The notes under the pieces are model-generated. The model was not told the origin of the DNA, did not search any database, and was given only the letters and a program-made list of their open reading frames with translations. A DNA stretch of 20,331 nucleotides from Pavlovales sp. CCMP2436. Taxonomy: Eukaryota; Haptophyta; Pavlovophyceae; Pavlovales. How positions within the stretch are numbered: the first letter of the stretch is position 1; each line of letters opens with the position of its first letter. Shown in pieces: positions 1-8,470 of this stretch. The position numbers and the translations under genes are program-made. The stretch is taken from the NCBI GenBank assembly GCA_026770615.1, contig MU631508.1, forward strand, positions 52,195 through 72,525. Direction: 5' to 3'.

Positions 1-8
1 TATTATGT

Positions 9-88
9 ACGCAGCAGGCAATGGACGACGCAGCGCTCAGACCAGCACAACATTCAGAACAGTCAGACGCCAGCTTGAATCCCTATCA
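9..88 (-). repeat. Inverted copy of the right end of the dispersed repeat at 5665-5978
   Basis: The reverse complement of this stretch matches 5899-5978 at all but about two positions over roughly 80 bases. Identity stops abruptly at position 9, where the outer sequence ACGCAGCAGGCAATGG begins, and at the matching outer point 5978. Both copies become AT-rich on the inner side. The pair is therefore an 80 bp inverted repeat flanking about 5.8 kb that contains MTFP1 and the coiled-coil gene. It could be a terminal inverted repeat or simply two insertions of one repeat family. Confidence 0.85.
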
Positions 89-105
89 TAAATATATTGA
101 CATTA

Positions 106-453
106 TGTGCTGTAGGTGCGGTGCGTGCGCAGGCGAGCCGCATTTCGAGACGAGCGAGATGCAGCAGAGGTTGATCAGCGCGCAAGTCGAGTGTCGTCGA
201 CAGTCGTGTGCCTGATCAGTCTTAGCGGGGATGACGGTATTCGGGGGCTCGGGAGCTGGCCCCAGTTTTAACTGGGAGACCGCGAACGGGACCAAATTTT
301 TATAGATATTTACACGCTACAGGTGCGGCACGTGCGTAGGCGAGCTGCATTTTGAGACGAGCGATAGGCAGCAGTGGCCGGTCAGTGCGTCAATCAGAGA
401 GCCGTCGACTGTCGTGTGCCTGATCAGCCTTAGCGGTGGGGATGGTATCCGTG
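106..453. repeat. Direct repeat, two diverged units about 207 bp apart
   Basis: Unit 106-246 and unit 313-453 share blocks in the same order: AGGTGCGG, CGTGCG, AGGCGAGC, GAGACGAGCGA, and GTCGTGTGCCTGATCAG followed by CTTAGCG. Several small indels separate the copies. Between them lies a short AT-rich tract (TATAGATATTTACAC) that recurs near 683-710. No convincing coding frame crosses the units. This looks like decayed tandem or nested repeat DNA of unknown family. Confidence 0.75.
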
Positions 454-621
454 TGCTCTGCAAAGGTCCCTTGATCCGAGTGTTTCTCAACACTTGGGTC
501 CGGTGGAGACCTGTCAGGGGACGGACGTATTTCTAGAGGGGGGGGGGGAGCATGTGGCAATTGCTACGTGTTCACCACCAACCTCACCTCTACCACCACC
601 ATCCCTGCTGTCAGGACTAAC
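454..621. other. Intergenic: hairpin and G11 run
   Basis: No gene is seen. Positions 473-484 and 489-500 can pair as a 12 bp imperfect hairpin (GATCCGAGTGTT against AACACTTGGGTC) around a four-base loop. A run of eleven G lies at 538-548 and is followed by a CACC/ACCACC-rich stretch. Neither feature can be assigned a role from sequence alone. Confidence 0.5.
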
Positions 622-730
622 GACTGACGTCGACCAAGTCAGTGAGTGAACAACACCTGTTGAACCATGCTGAGCCGCTATATATAGATATTTCTAGATA
701 TTTACACACAGTACAGTTTGGGATTCAAGC
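622..730 (+). repeat. Partial direct copy of the dispersed repeat at 5665-5978
   Basis: The block GACGTCGACCAAG, then CAGTGA, TGAACA, and CACCTGTTGAACCATGCTGA with GCCGCTA, matches 5832-5888 in the same orientation. A TA-rich tract follows, and then GGGATTCAAG, which matches 5903-5912. The remaining parts of the longer repeat are missing. Confidence 0.8.
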
Positions 731-842
731 GATACACTTTACAGAAATCCGGGGGAAACGGGCGCGGCAGCTCAAATATTGTGCATCGCAGAGATCGGCC
801 GCAAAAGATCTGCCGGCTGCGCTCGTGTGCGTCAACGGCTGA

Positions 843-1466
843 GCGAGAGGAGACGAGAAGCTGGATCTAGGAGCACTCTGAGCGAATAATAGTTTCTAAA
901 AAGGAACAGCGCCCGTCGCGTACCAAAGCTTCACCTCAGTGCGCCTATTCTGACATACGTGAACACATTATTATTAGTGCGCGCACAGGCGCTATTAATG
1001 ACAGGGCGCAATTAACGGCAGAGCCGATAAAACGTGGAAATAGCACCAGCCTCGTGTAACTCGTTAGTTAGTTGGTGTAACTCAGTGACAGAAAGTTTCA
1101 GCGGAAGTGAATCACTGAGCCTCGTTTTTTAGCCCTTCAATAGTAATTTTAACCAAAATTTAACCATTATTTGTATCTAATTAGTTAAGAAACTCAGCCT
1201 CAGCCTCAAAATCCGCCGTTCTTATTGCCCGCGATCCCCTGTACTGTAGCGGGACCCGCCTGGCCGTCCGCCCTTCTCCAGGCTCCTCGTCAAAGTTGTT
1301 CCCCGTCAAATTCTAGCTCTGCGTCTTTAGGTATCTTCAAGGTTCCACTTAAATAAAATAACACAAATAGAAATGCAAGTAAAATCGAACCCCCGTTCGC
1401 CTGAGCACCGGCATCTGGCTCCAGCACTCAGCAGTACTGCTAAGATCCTCACCGTCTGGCCAGAAT
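843..1466. other. Gene-free stretch between repeat copy and MTFP1
   Basis: I see no supported gene in about 620 bases. The segment is AT-richer than the flanking genes and contains short internal repeats, such as GTGTAACTC twice near 1055-1085. It lies downstream of the minus-strand MTFP1 gene, so its right part may be that gene's 3' untranslated region. No polyadenylation signal is clear enough to call. Confidence 0.4.
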
Positions 1467-2104
1467 CTAGTCCGCTTTGCCGCCATGGGCGTGGGCGCTG
1501 CCGCCTGCGACCGGCCAGAAGGTATCGAATGCCCACTCGCACCCATGCTCCAGGGTTCGTTCAGGATGACGGGAAGGAAGGGAATCAACGCGAGGCCGCT
1601 CAGCGTCGGTCCCCACTTACCTAGCCGTACGTTCCCGCTGCGCTTCGCCAGATGCTGTGCCGCGTGCACCGTCTGGTGGATCATCACGGCCGGCAGTGCG
1701 AGCGAGCCGAGGCTGTGAAATATCGCCGCCTTGGAGAATGCGCGCGGCACGTTTCCGTCTGGCTTCTGCGCCTCGACGTAAGTGGACTTTCCAACGTCCG
1801 CAACGATGTAGGCGACAGCGATGCCATAGGTAGCATTGACTGAGATCCACGGCACGATTGGGCGTAGCGCCTCGCCCACGTCAGAGCTATAGGCCACGTA
1901 GCGCAAGTTGGCGCCCGCGACGCCCGCGAGCGTGCTGATGTTCACTGAGACGAGTTGGCGGAGACTGCGTCCGTAGGCTGCATAGCGCTCCCACGGCTCC
2001 TTCTCGTTATCGTGAACCACGGCTGTAAGCGGCCGCTCCGTGCTGGTCCACGACCGTGCGCGCGCGACCACCGCCACGCAGCGCTCCCACGGGTCCATTT
2101 CCAT
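1467..2104 (-). CDS. MTFP1: Mitochondrial fission process protein 1 (MTFP1/MTP18 family), one apparent frameshift
   Basis: MTFP1 is an integral inner mitochondrial membrane protein that promotes mitochondrial division. Family hallmarks are visible in order: YAAYGRSLRQL, then LRYVAYSSDVGEALRPIVP, a membrane segment (TYGIAVAYIVADV), a second around HSLGSLALPAVMI, then GKWGPTLSGLALIPFLPVIL. ATG at 2104 is chosen because it opens the conserved frame. The N-terminus has two related WER motifs (DPWERCVAV and EPWERYAAY). After LNEP the frame loses the family: the annotated-length ORF would run on to 1349 with an unrelated tail. In the neighbouring frame the expected C-terminus appears (EHGCEWAFDTFWP, ending TAG at 1467-1469). 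Loss of one base at about 1551-1555 explains this, and restoring it would give about 212 residues, a normal family size. It may be a sequencing error or a recent mutation. No intron is needed. Confidence 0.85.
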
Positions 2105-2779
2105 GCCAAGGCTCGCGCGTCCGACGCGCGGACGCGCGAAGACAAGCTGGAGCGTCAGAGCTTCGCGAGCCGCGCCCGCCCATCATTAAGAGGATCTTAC
2201 GGACCTGGGGCTTGTTCACAATTTTTTGAGCAGCTACATGTTTTTTTTAAAACTGCGACTTACTTACATAGAAAAGGGCAGCAGGCAGTGAGTTGTTTTT
2301 ACCGCGCGCTGCATGCACGTCCCCGTCCCTTCAGTCCGGCACGCTACCAGTGCTGATCGTGCGTGATTTCGCGTCCACGGGCGCGCACGAGCGCGCGGGC
2401 GGGACGTGCGGGCGTACCCAGGGCTTCTTCAACGACTACAAGCCGGTGGCCGCGCGCTCCGCGGCCTTCCCGCCGCGCTGCGCTAAAAGGGCAAAGAGAA
2501 CCGAGACGGGACCGAGACGGGACTTGAACGCCGGGCACCTCGATTCCGGAATTTTTACGGGCTCAACCTATTTTTGAGCGGAAGCCTCCGTTGCCTACCC
2601 TTACCACCCTTGGTCCGACTTCGAATCCGACTTGCAGAAAGAATGAGAAGCTGGAAGAGGATTTTTTTTTTTTTTTCAAAATGTCGGTCAGCTCGCCGGC
2701 GTGCAGCTCGGTGAGCGGGTTGAACCGCTGAACCACTTGCCCGACGCCCAGCCTCTGCCGACGTTGCGTGAGTAATCGG
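2105..2779. other. Intergenic region between the divergent MTFP1 and coiled-coil genes
   Basis: The two flanking genes diverge from here, so this stretch should hold both promoters. A poly-T run lies at about 2661-2676. Immediately left of the coiled-coil start, the minus strand can be read as QRLGVGQVVQRFNPLTE followed by LHAGELTDILKKKKK, which ends in the A-run. That could be a fragment of a retroposed message or chance. No complete gene, and no TATA box I would defend, is visible. Confidence 0.4.
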
Positions 2780-4675
2780 ATGGACGAGCGCGACCTGGTC
2801 GAGGGTGTGCTGCAGCGTGCCTGCGCGCGCGCGGGCGTTCTGCTCGTGCCTCTGCCACTCGAGAGCTTGACGTCCTCCGTGGACGCGCCGGGCGAGGCCG
2901 TGGGCATTCACGCATTGCTCGGCACCCTCTCGTCGCTCGCGGCCGCGGAGGACGCGGCGCACGCGCACGCGCGTGTCGAGGCGGCTTCCGCGACGAGCGG
3001 TGCGGCAGCCGCCGAGCTCGATGAGGCGGCGGAGGCGGAGCCCGCGCCTGACTTCATTGAGCGGGCGGAGTCGCTACAGCGGCGCGGGCAGCTGCGTGCG
3101 CTCCTTGTCAGGCGAGGTGCAGCGCTGCTGAGCGCGAGCGTCGAGGCGCAGGCGCTGCGCGCACGCGCGCGCGAGCTCGAGGCCTCGCTCGAGGCGCAGC
3201 ACTCGTTGCTGAGCGAGAACCGGAGGCAGCTGCTCGAGCGGCTCAACGAGGCAGCGGCGCTCGCTTGTCGGCTGCGCACCCAGCTCGGCGAGGCGAACGG
3301 AAGGGAGGAGGAAGGGAAGCAGCGCCAGGACTTTCTCGTGCAACGCCTGCTCGACACAGAGGCACAGCTCGCTGCAGAGCGCTTACTGACGGCGAGTGCT
3401 GAGCGCGGACGGGGGGCGGCGGAGGCGGCATCGCGGACGCTGAGCGCGCGCGTGCGCGAGCAGACTGTGCTGATCACTGAGTGCGAGCGCAGCGTGTGGC
3501 GCGAGCGTGAGGCGGCGGATGTGGCGGAGGAGGCGATGCGCGTGGAGCGGCGGAGGGCGCGCGATACCTCGATCGAGCTCGGCTTGCTCGCCTCGCAGGT
3601 GGATGCCCTCGGCCTCGCCTGCGCGCAGACCGAGCGCGCGGCGCGGCTCATGGACGTGGACGTGGACGCGGACGCCGAGGCGACGGCGACGGTGTTGGCG
3701 GGCAGTGGGCGCGTGCCTGTCGCCGCCAAGCCCCCGCGCGCACGCGCGCACGCCAGCGCGGCGGCCTTGCTGCTCGGCGCGACAGTGGGCCGCACCGCCA
3801 GCTACCTGCTTGCCGCCACGCAGGCCTCCGCGCTGCGGCTCCGCGCTGCGCTGGCGGATGAGAGGGAGGAGGAGGCCAGGCAGGCCGCGAGGGACAGCGC
3901 AAGCGCCGCGCGGCTGCTTGCGGCTGCAGCGGCCGGGTTGCGCACGCCGCCGCCGCCGCCGCCTCGTCCAAGCACCTCAACAAACGCAGCCGCCGCCGCC
4001 GCCCCGCAGCCCGCCGCCCCGGAGTCGGTTAAGAGCGTCGGGGAGGTAGCGGCGGTGAAGGCGGCGGCGGTGCATGCGTCGCTACGCGCAGTCCGCGCAT
4101 TCGCGGAGGCCGAGGCGGAGGGGGGCGCGGCGGAGGCGGATGAGGAGCTGTGGGAGGCGGCGAGCGCGGGGACCGCCTCGCCCTCCTCCGTCTTTTCACA
4201 GCCGCGAACGTTTATGCCCGTCGCGGGCGCCGACCCCGTTGCCGGGGGCGCGCGCACGAGCCCCGAGGCAGCCGAGAGCCCCATCAGTATTGTGACAAGT
4301 GTGACAAGGCGCGCGCCCTACGACGATTCTGCCGATTTCGCAGACTCTGCCTCGTCGTCCAGCGACGGCGGCGCGGCCGGAGCGGGCGACGAGGGGCTCA
4401 GCATCGCAGACGAGCTCGCGGCGGTGCTCAGGGCACGGAGGGCGCGGACGAGCGCGGAGGCGGGCGCGGACGGGGCTGGCTCGAGCGGCGGCGCGAGCGC
4501 GCACTTGCCACCTGCCACCGGTGCGATGGGGAGCTGCTCCGCCGCCTCGTCCGGGAGCGAGGCTGCGCAACTGAAGTCCCGCTCGGTGTTTAACGGCGCC
4601 TTCCCCTGGTCGACACGTAGCACACATCGCGCGCCACCTCCGCCGCCGCCGAGGCAGCAGAGCATCACTGAATGA
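2780..4675 (+). CDS. Alanine-rich coiled-coil protein, function unknown
   Basis: This is the longest intact ORF in the window. ATG at 2780 gives 631 residues; an in-frame GTG lies four codons earlier. Residues about 85-290 are rich in Ala, Glu, Arg and Leu with heptad-like spacing (for example RARARELEASLEAQHSLLSE and QLLERLNEAAALACRLRTQ), so an extended coiled coil is likely. A second helical Ala/Arg/Glu segment lies near 345-390. It is followed by a proline run (PPPPPPRPS), an acidic Ala/Glu segment, and a Ser/Gly/Ala-rich low-complexity region. The C-terminus is RAPPPPPPRQQ with SITE. No signal peptide, membrane segment or enzymatic motif is seen. GC content is very high, with GCG/GAG codons dominating, so composition alone makes long open frames easier. 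I think it is real because it remains open for 1.9 kb with coherent domain architecture. A structural or scaffold role is only a guess. Confidence 0.65.
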   Translation: MDERDLVEGVLQRACARAGVLLVPLPLESLTSSVDAPGEAVGIHALLGTLSSLAAAEDAAHAHARVEAASATSGAAAAELDEAAEAEPAPDFIERAESLQRRGQLRALLVRRGAALLSASVEAQALRARARELEASLEAQHSLLSENRRQLLERLNEAAALACRLRTQLGEANGREEEGKQRQDFLVQRLLDTEAQLAAERLLTASAERGRGAAEAASRTLSARVREQTVLITECERSVWREREAADVAEEAMRVERRRARDTSIELGLLASQVDALGLACAQTERAARLMDVDVDADAEATATVLAGSGRVPVAAKPPRARAHASAAALLLGATVGRTASYLLAATQASALRLRAALADEREEEARQAARDSASAARLLAAAAAGLRTPPPPPPRPSTSTNAAAAAAPQPAAPESVKSVGEVAAVKAAAVHASLRAVRAFAEAEAEGGAAEADEELWEAASAGTASPSSVFSQPRTFMPVAGADPVAGGARTSPEAAESPISIVTSVTRRAPYDDSADFADSASSSSDGGAAGAGDEGLSIADELAAVLRARRARTSAEAGADGAGSSGGASAHLPPATGAMGSCSAASSGSEAAQLKSRSVFNGAFPWSTRSTHRAPPPPPPRQQSITE

Positions 4676-5664
4676 TCCGGATCGTATCTAACCCACAATT
4701 AATACATCATATTTATAAATAGGCGCTTAGTTAACTTACCCTACATAGTTGGAACTTTCTGGCCCCAATTCGCCGAGACCCCCCCCATTCCGGACGTCAA
4801 GGCGAACGCAGTACCTGCGCCACCGCCGAAGCTGCGCCACCGCCGAAGCAACCGACGCCGGACGCTCTTCCCGGATCCCGGATCCAGTGCTGACATCTGA
4901 CAGCCCTCGACCCGACGACCTTCCACATCGCAACTGCCAACTGGCATCTGCATGCGTGCGTCGGCAATGCAATGGGCTACCCGATGACTTACACTGTTAG
5001 GCGGCGTAATGTGGACTAATACGTCGCTGCGTGTAGCGAGCCACCGCAGTGGAACCTATCTTCGACCAAACCCGAAACGAAATCGCCTGCTTCGGAGCTC
5101 TGTCGGTGCTTTGGTATGACCGCAAGGTGACGCCGAAAATCAACAGAGTGACGCTCAGACGCTGACACCAGGGGCCACCTGGACGCAGAAACTGCGCCCC
5201 AGGCAGTAGAAGTGGCATCATAACATAACATAACACAAACTAAAAAAACGCTGAACACCTTCGTAATTGTTATACTGGTCAGATTATATGCGCTCGCCGC
5301 GGCCGGTGACATCCGCGCATCGCGATCGGTTAAGTCTAAACCCCTATTGTTGCCACATTTTGGACATTTCGGGTCAGAGCTGAGTTGTAAAAGGTCGGGG
5401 GAGGGCGCTTGATTGGGGGATAACCAGGAGTGTTCTATCCGTGAATTCCGATACAGGGTAAGGACCGGGGTGCGAACCCGTCGAGAATGAGTCTGAAATT
5501 AGTCTTTCCATCAAGTTTGAAGATCCCTGTAAGCGTAGAATCTGATGGAGAAGAACTTTGCTTACGTGTTCTGACACCTGATTCTAACGGGTGACGAGAA
5601 AATGGTTTCCAAAGTGAGGGTGGTTTTTGACAGCAAAACCACCAAGTTCGGAGGCCGTTTTCAT
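4676..5664. other. Gene-free stretch with small repeats and hairpin
   Basis: About 1 kb without a supported gene. 4676-4740 is AT-rich, as expected for a 3' flank. GCGCCACCGCCGAAGC is tandemly duplicated at about 4818-4850. A hairpin of nine paired bases (GGTGGTTTT against AAAACCACC) lies at about 5619-5644, just left of the dispersed repeat. The short open frames here look non-coding in composition and have no recognisable motifs. Confidence 0.4.
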
Positions 5665-5978
5665 GACTATTCCGTTGAAATCAGTTTGCTATGGCTTCGG
5701 TCAGGGGAAGGCAGCCCGCAAGTGCGGAACGACCAGGTCAAATGTTGAAGTACTCCATGATTGTAGACAGAGCTCGCTCTTGGCTTGCTGGATTCCTCTC
5801 GGCGAGCTGTATGTTGCCTCATGACCTCAGCCTGACGTCGACCAAGCCAGTGACTGAACAGCACCTGTTGAACCATGCTGAGCCGCTAATATATATACTG
5901 ATAGGGATTCAAGCTGGCGTCTGACTGTTCTGAATGTTTTGCTGGTCTGAGCGCTGCGTCGCCCATTGCCTGCTGCGT
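5665..5978 (+). repeat. Dispersed repeat, fullest copy in the window
   Basis: Parts of this sequence recur at four other places: 9-88 (inverted, matching the right third), 622-730 (direct, the middle), 12259-12306 (direct, left end) and 12640-12750 (inverted, left half). Shared landmarks are GTTGAAATCAG, GCTATGGCTTCGGTCAGG, CCCGCAAGTGCGG, CATGATTGTAGACAGAGCTCG, CACCTGTTGAACCATGCTGA and the right end CATTGCCTGCTGCGT. There is no protein-coding frame running through it. It may be a short non-autonomous element such as a MITE or SINE, but I see neither clear tRNA-like boxes nor target duplications. Confidence 0.75.
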
Positions 5979-5981
5979 GCC

Positions 5982-6218
5982 TTAGTCGGCTGCGCTGGCT
6001 TGGGCGCCACCGCGCGTGCCGATGGATCTCCGGTAGTGTGCCCGGGCAAGGGCGTTTAGGGAGATGATCTGCTGGTTGCTGTTTGTCGTGTTCCCACGCT
6101 GGGCAGCGATCGGGGCCAGCGCGCTCAAGCGCGCGAGCAGCAGCTGCGCATGGCCGCGTGCCGCGATCGTACCGATCGTGTCGATGAGTTGCTTCTTTAT
6201 GCGCGCGGCCGCCTCCAT
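5982..6218 (-). CDS. Small protein of 78 residues, unknown
   Basis: ATG at 6218 opens a frame of 78 residues ending in TAA at 5982-5984. The frame stays open upstream to a TGA near 6292, so an N-terminal extension or a lost upstream exon is possible. The sequence is mixed and protein-like rather than low complexity: MEAAARIKKQLIDTIGTIAA, then LLLARLSALAPIAAQRGN, and NALARAHYRRSIGTR. It reads as two amphipathic helices with a basic end. It begins just right of the dispersed repeat end at 5978. I recognise no family. It could equally be the C-terminal fragment of a decayed gene. Confidence 0.4.
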   Translation of the reverse strand: MEAAARIKKQLIDTIGTIAARGHAQLLLARLSALAPIAAQRGNTTNSNQQIISLNALARAHYRRSIGTRGGAQASAAD

Positions 6219-6240
6219 CGGACTCACGCCCGCCGCTAAT

Positions 6241-7065
6241 ATATTAATGTAGGGAGGTTCGGGCTGGCGGTACGTTTCAAGTTCAAGTCAGGCTGATCTT
6301 AGCGCTCCGACGCAGGCATATATATGTTATGCATTTATCCGAAATTTGCGAGGACGGTCGTGGGTGTGGTGAAGCAGTAGCTAACAAAGAGATCATATAA
6401 TAAATGAGATGCAGTATATAGCATTTTGGATACAATATATGGCCAGTGTCCGAGTCCCAATGAAAATCACCGGACTCCAAACTTAGAATAGGTCCAGGGC
6501 TGGGGCGTCGGAAGGGGTGACGACCGTTTTAGATTTTTTTTAAAATTCCCGGGTTTTCTTTAAAAGAGGGAGGGGGTGTTCGGGCGGGAAATCGTACTGG
6601 TTTTATGCGTTTTCAAGGGCAAAATTAGGGGGGTGGTCCGGGGGCGGCGAGGAAGGGGGCCCTGAGGTTTCTGTGATTATACATACGAAAATTGAATCAA
6701 GGGGATTTTTAGCACACTGCAGGCGCGGGTCCACACTTAAAAAATATGCTCTATGTGTTTACATGACTTGGGTTGGAGTGGGAGAAGGGTTGGAGTCAAG
6801 CGGGGTAGCCGTGGGGGCGCGGGCTGCCCCTGCGCATTAGTCATAATTTTTTATAGAATACAATTTTAGGGTGGACCGCCGAACGCCAAACGCTAGCTAC
6901 GATGGGGCGCGTGCTGTCCGATAAAGACCCGGACGCAGCTACATAGAAACATACGGGAAACAAAACATATACGGGAATAGCGCGTAGGAACCTGCGTCGG
7001 AGCGCTAATCGATCAGCTTGACTTGACTTGAAACACCGCCAGCCCGAACCCCCCTTCATTAATGT
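6241..7065. repeat. Inverted repeat pair, arms about 75 bp, spacer about 670 bp
   Basis: 6241-6316 and the reverse complement of 6991-7065 agree over most of their length. Shared blocks are GGTTCGGGCTGGCGGT, GTTTCAAGT, TCAAGTCA, GCTGATC and TAGCGCTCCGACGCAGG. The outer sides are AT-rich (ATTAATGT). The spacer 6317-6990 has no gene. It is AT-rich at its left and carries G-runs at 6560-6660 that could form quadruplexes. The arrangement suggests a non-autonomous foldback or MITE-like element of about 0.8 kb, but no target duplication is clear. Confidence 0.7.
6915..6940 (-). repeat. Hairpin terminus motif, copy 1
   Basis: TGTCCGATAAAGACCCGGAC followed by GCAGCT matches the reverse complement of 8491-8518 with a two-base gap. 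GTCCG and CGGAC inside it can pair around a nine-base loop. With the facing copy at 8491-8518 it brackets 1.6 kb, as a terminal inverted repeat would. Confidence 0.7.
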
Positions 7066-7095
7066 TGGGCGGTACGTCGAGCGCGCGCCACGGGA

Positions 7096-7780
7096 ATGGA
7101 ACTCGAGCGCGTGTGGAGTGGCTGCGGTGGGCAACGATTGGATGGCGAGGTAAATTGGTTTGTGCGCACATCTGGCGAAGGTGCTACCCGATGGCGCCGA
7201 CTTCGAGATCGTGCCGTGGTTCGTGAGCGAGGGGCGCGTGATGTTCGTGCTTATCGCTCGCGTTGCCATCGCGCCGCAGCAGCGGCGGGCGGCGGGTGGC
7301 AAGCGCCGCGGGGCGGCGGTGGGGGGTAAGCCCCACGTGGGCGGCATAGTTGCACGCGCGGGCCGGTCAGCCCGCCGGGCAGTGGAGCGCGCCCAGGCGG
7401 CTGTGGAGCGCGTCCAGGCGCCTGTGCCCGCGCCCGCCGACGCGTTCGCTGACGCGCCCGCTGACGCGGGGATTGAGGAGCTGGTGATGCCATCTCCCGT
7501 GGCGGACGCGGCAACCGGTGTGGCAGCGGCTCCTGCCGCTGACGCACCCGCTGACGCGCCCGCTGCCGAGGTTTCGCTGTTGTCGCAGACACTGCAGGTT
7601 TTGCTGCCGGTGCTGCCGCTGCACGTTCTCTTTCAAGCCGCGAGCGAGTCTATCCCAAAGTTCATCACCAGGGTAATCAGTCCACTGGCGAACTGGGTAG
7701 GCAAACCCGGCAAACACTCGAGATCGAGTGATGAGAACAGCAGTGGTGACGACGACGGGCAAAGAAACCGGCGGGCCTGA
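7096..7780 (+). pseudogene. Ala/Pro-rich basic protein with C-terminal amphipathic segment, probably frame-shifted
   Basis: From an ATG at 7096 the first frame reads MELERVWSGCGGQRLDGEVN. The better downstream frame (open from 7154, first ATG about 7241) reads LPDGADFEIVPWFVSEGRVM, FVLIARVAIAPQQRRAAGGK, a basic Gly/Arg stretch, and a repeat region built on the unit (F/A)ADAPADA. It continues with a hydrophobic segment VSLLSQTLQVLLPVLPLHVL, then IPKFITRVISPLANWVGKPG, and a Ser/Asp-rich basic tail ending in TGA at 7778-7780. Joining the frames needs one indel near 7150-7165, so I annotate it as broken. It lies between the two facing hairpin termini. Basic-plus-amphipathic composition is reminiscent of virion core or minor capsid proteins, but that is impression, not homology. 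Confidence 0.4.
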
Positions 7781-7954
7781 CGCGGTGACGGTAACTTTGG
7801 CGAAGACTCTGGCATCTTCGGCAACTCAACGATATAATTTTTTGTCGGTGATGGGCCTTCAGCGCACAAGCGCAGCTGGAGGTACCTGCGGGCACGGCGG
7901 ATTCACTCGCGAGAGTGACGTCGTTATGAACCGACGATGACGGGTCTCGAGCGG
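7745..7954 (+). repeat. Segment with a diverged inverted copy at 14255-14460
   Basis: The reverse complement of 7880-7954 aligns well with 14255-14328. Shared blocks are CGCTCGAG, CGTCGGTTCATAACGACGTC and GTGAATCCGCCG. The match continues more weakly leftward (an AAAAATTA, TATCGTTGAG and TGCCG block at about 7805-7835 against 14346-14372) towards a GACGACGAC tract present in both copies. Translated on corresponding strands the two share GGFT(R/C)ESDVVMNRR. This covers the tail of the Ala/Pro-rich ORF and its 3' flank, so a second copy of that gene's end probably existed at 14.3 kb. Confidence 0.6.
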
Positions 7955-7986
7955 AAAAAATACAAAATTAATATACTGGAAAGCAA

Positions 7987-8447
7987 TGGCACGGTTGGGT
8001 GAGCAGCGCGAAGCGTCCGGGGCGATGCTCTCCCGGATCAGCGCGCGGGACCGGCTCGTCCGATCGTGATTCTGACGGCGGGTGTGGGGGCGATCGTGGC
8101 CGCATCCCCGGGCCAGCAGGTGGGGCACCGTCCACCCTCCGCCGCTAGCCACCGTCGGCTCCGCTGACAAAGGCCCCCCTGCGCCGCTCCTCCGCCCCCC
8201 GTCCGCCCGCCGCCCGCCCGCCGCGCAGACGCCGCCAGGGTGCCCGGAGCACGCGCGGCCAAGTCGGCGCGCGTGGGCGAGTTCACGCGCGCCCTGAGCA
8301 GCTCGAGGGCGTGGCGATCATGCTCACCGCGGTGGGGATGGAGATGGGCGAGACGCGATGATGATGGGCGAGACGCTCGAGGCGGGCATGCTGACCATCG
8401 TGCTCAAGCCGAGCCGCGCGCTCTTTCTCGTGCCCATCCAGCTTTGA
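7987..8447 (+). pseudogene. Broken gene of unknown function
   Basis: Protein-like pieces occur in succession on the plus strand but in different frames: MARLGEQREASGAMLSRISA with RDRLVRS from ATG 7987, then VILTAGVGAIVAASPGQQ, then ARAAKSARVGEFTRAL, EQLEGVAIMLTAVGMEMGET, and finally LEAGMLTIVLKPSRALFLVP with IQL and TGA at 8445-8447. At least three frame changes and stops are needed. The GATGGGCGAGACGC block is duplicated at about 8343-8374, which explains the last shift. I recognise no family. It sits inside the interval bracketed by the hairpin termini. Confidence 0.3.
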
Positions 8448-8470
8448 CCCGGCTTCCTTTATTCAGTTTA

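Noticed and set aside
2604..2635. TTCGAATCC resembling a tRNA T-loop
   Set aside because: Flanking bases do not form a five-pair T stem and no cloverleaf is present.
2908..3795. 295-residue open frame on the minus strand opposite the coiled-coil gene
   Set aside because: It is Ser/Ala/Arg-rich in the way expected from the complement of GCG/GAG/CGC codons, has no motifs, and lies wholly inside the better plus-strand gene.
5460..5490. T-arm-like GGGTTCGCACCC on the minus strand, possible tRNA or tRNA-derived SINE
   Set aside because: No matching acceptor, D-arm or anticodon stem could be folded around it.
7150..7184. Possible 31-base intron (GTAAAT...GAAG) joining the two frames of the Ala/Pro-rich gene
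   Set aside because: Too short for a typical spliceosomal intron, with no branch-point evidence; an indel is simpler.
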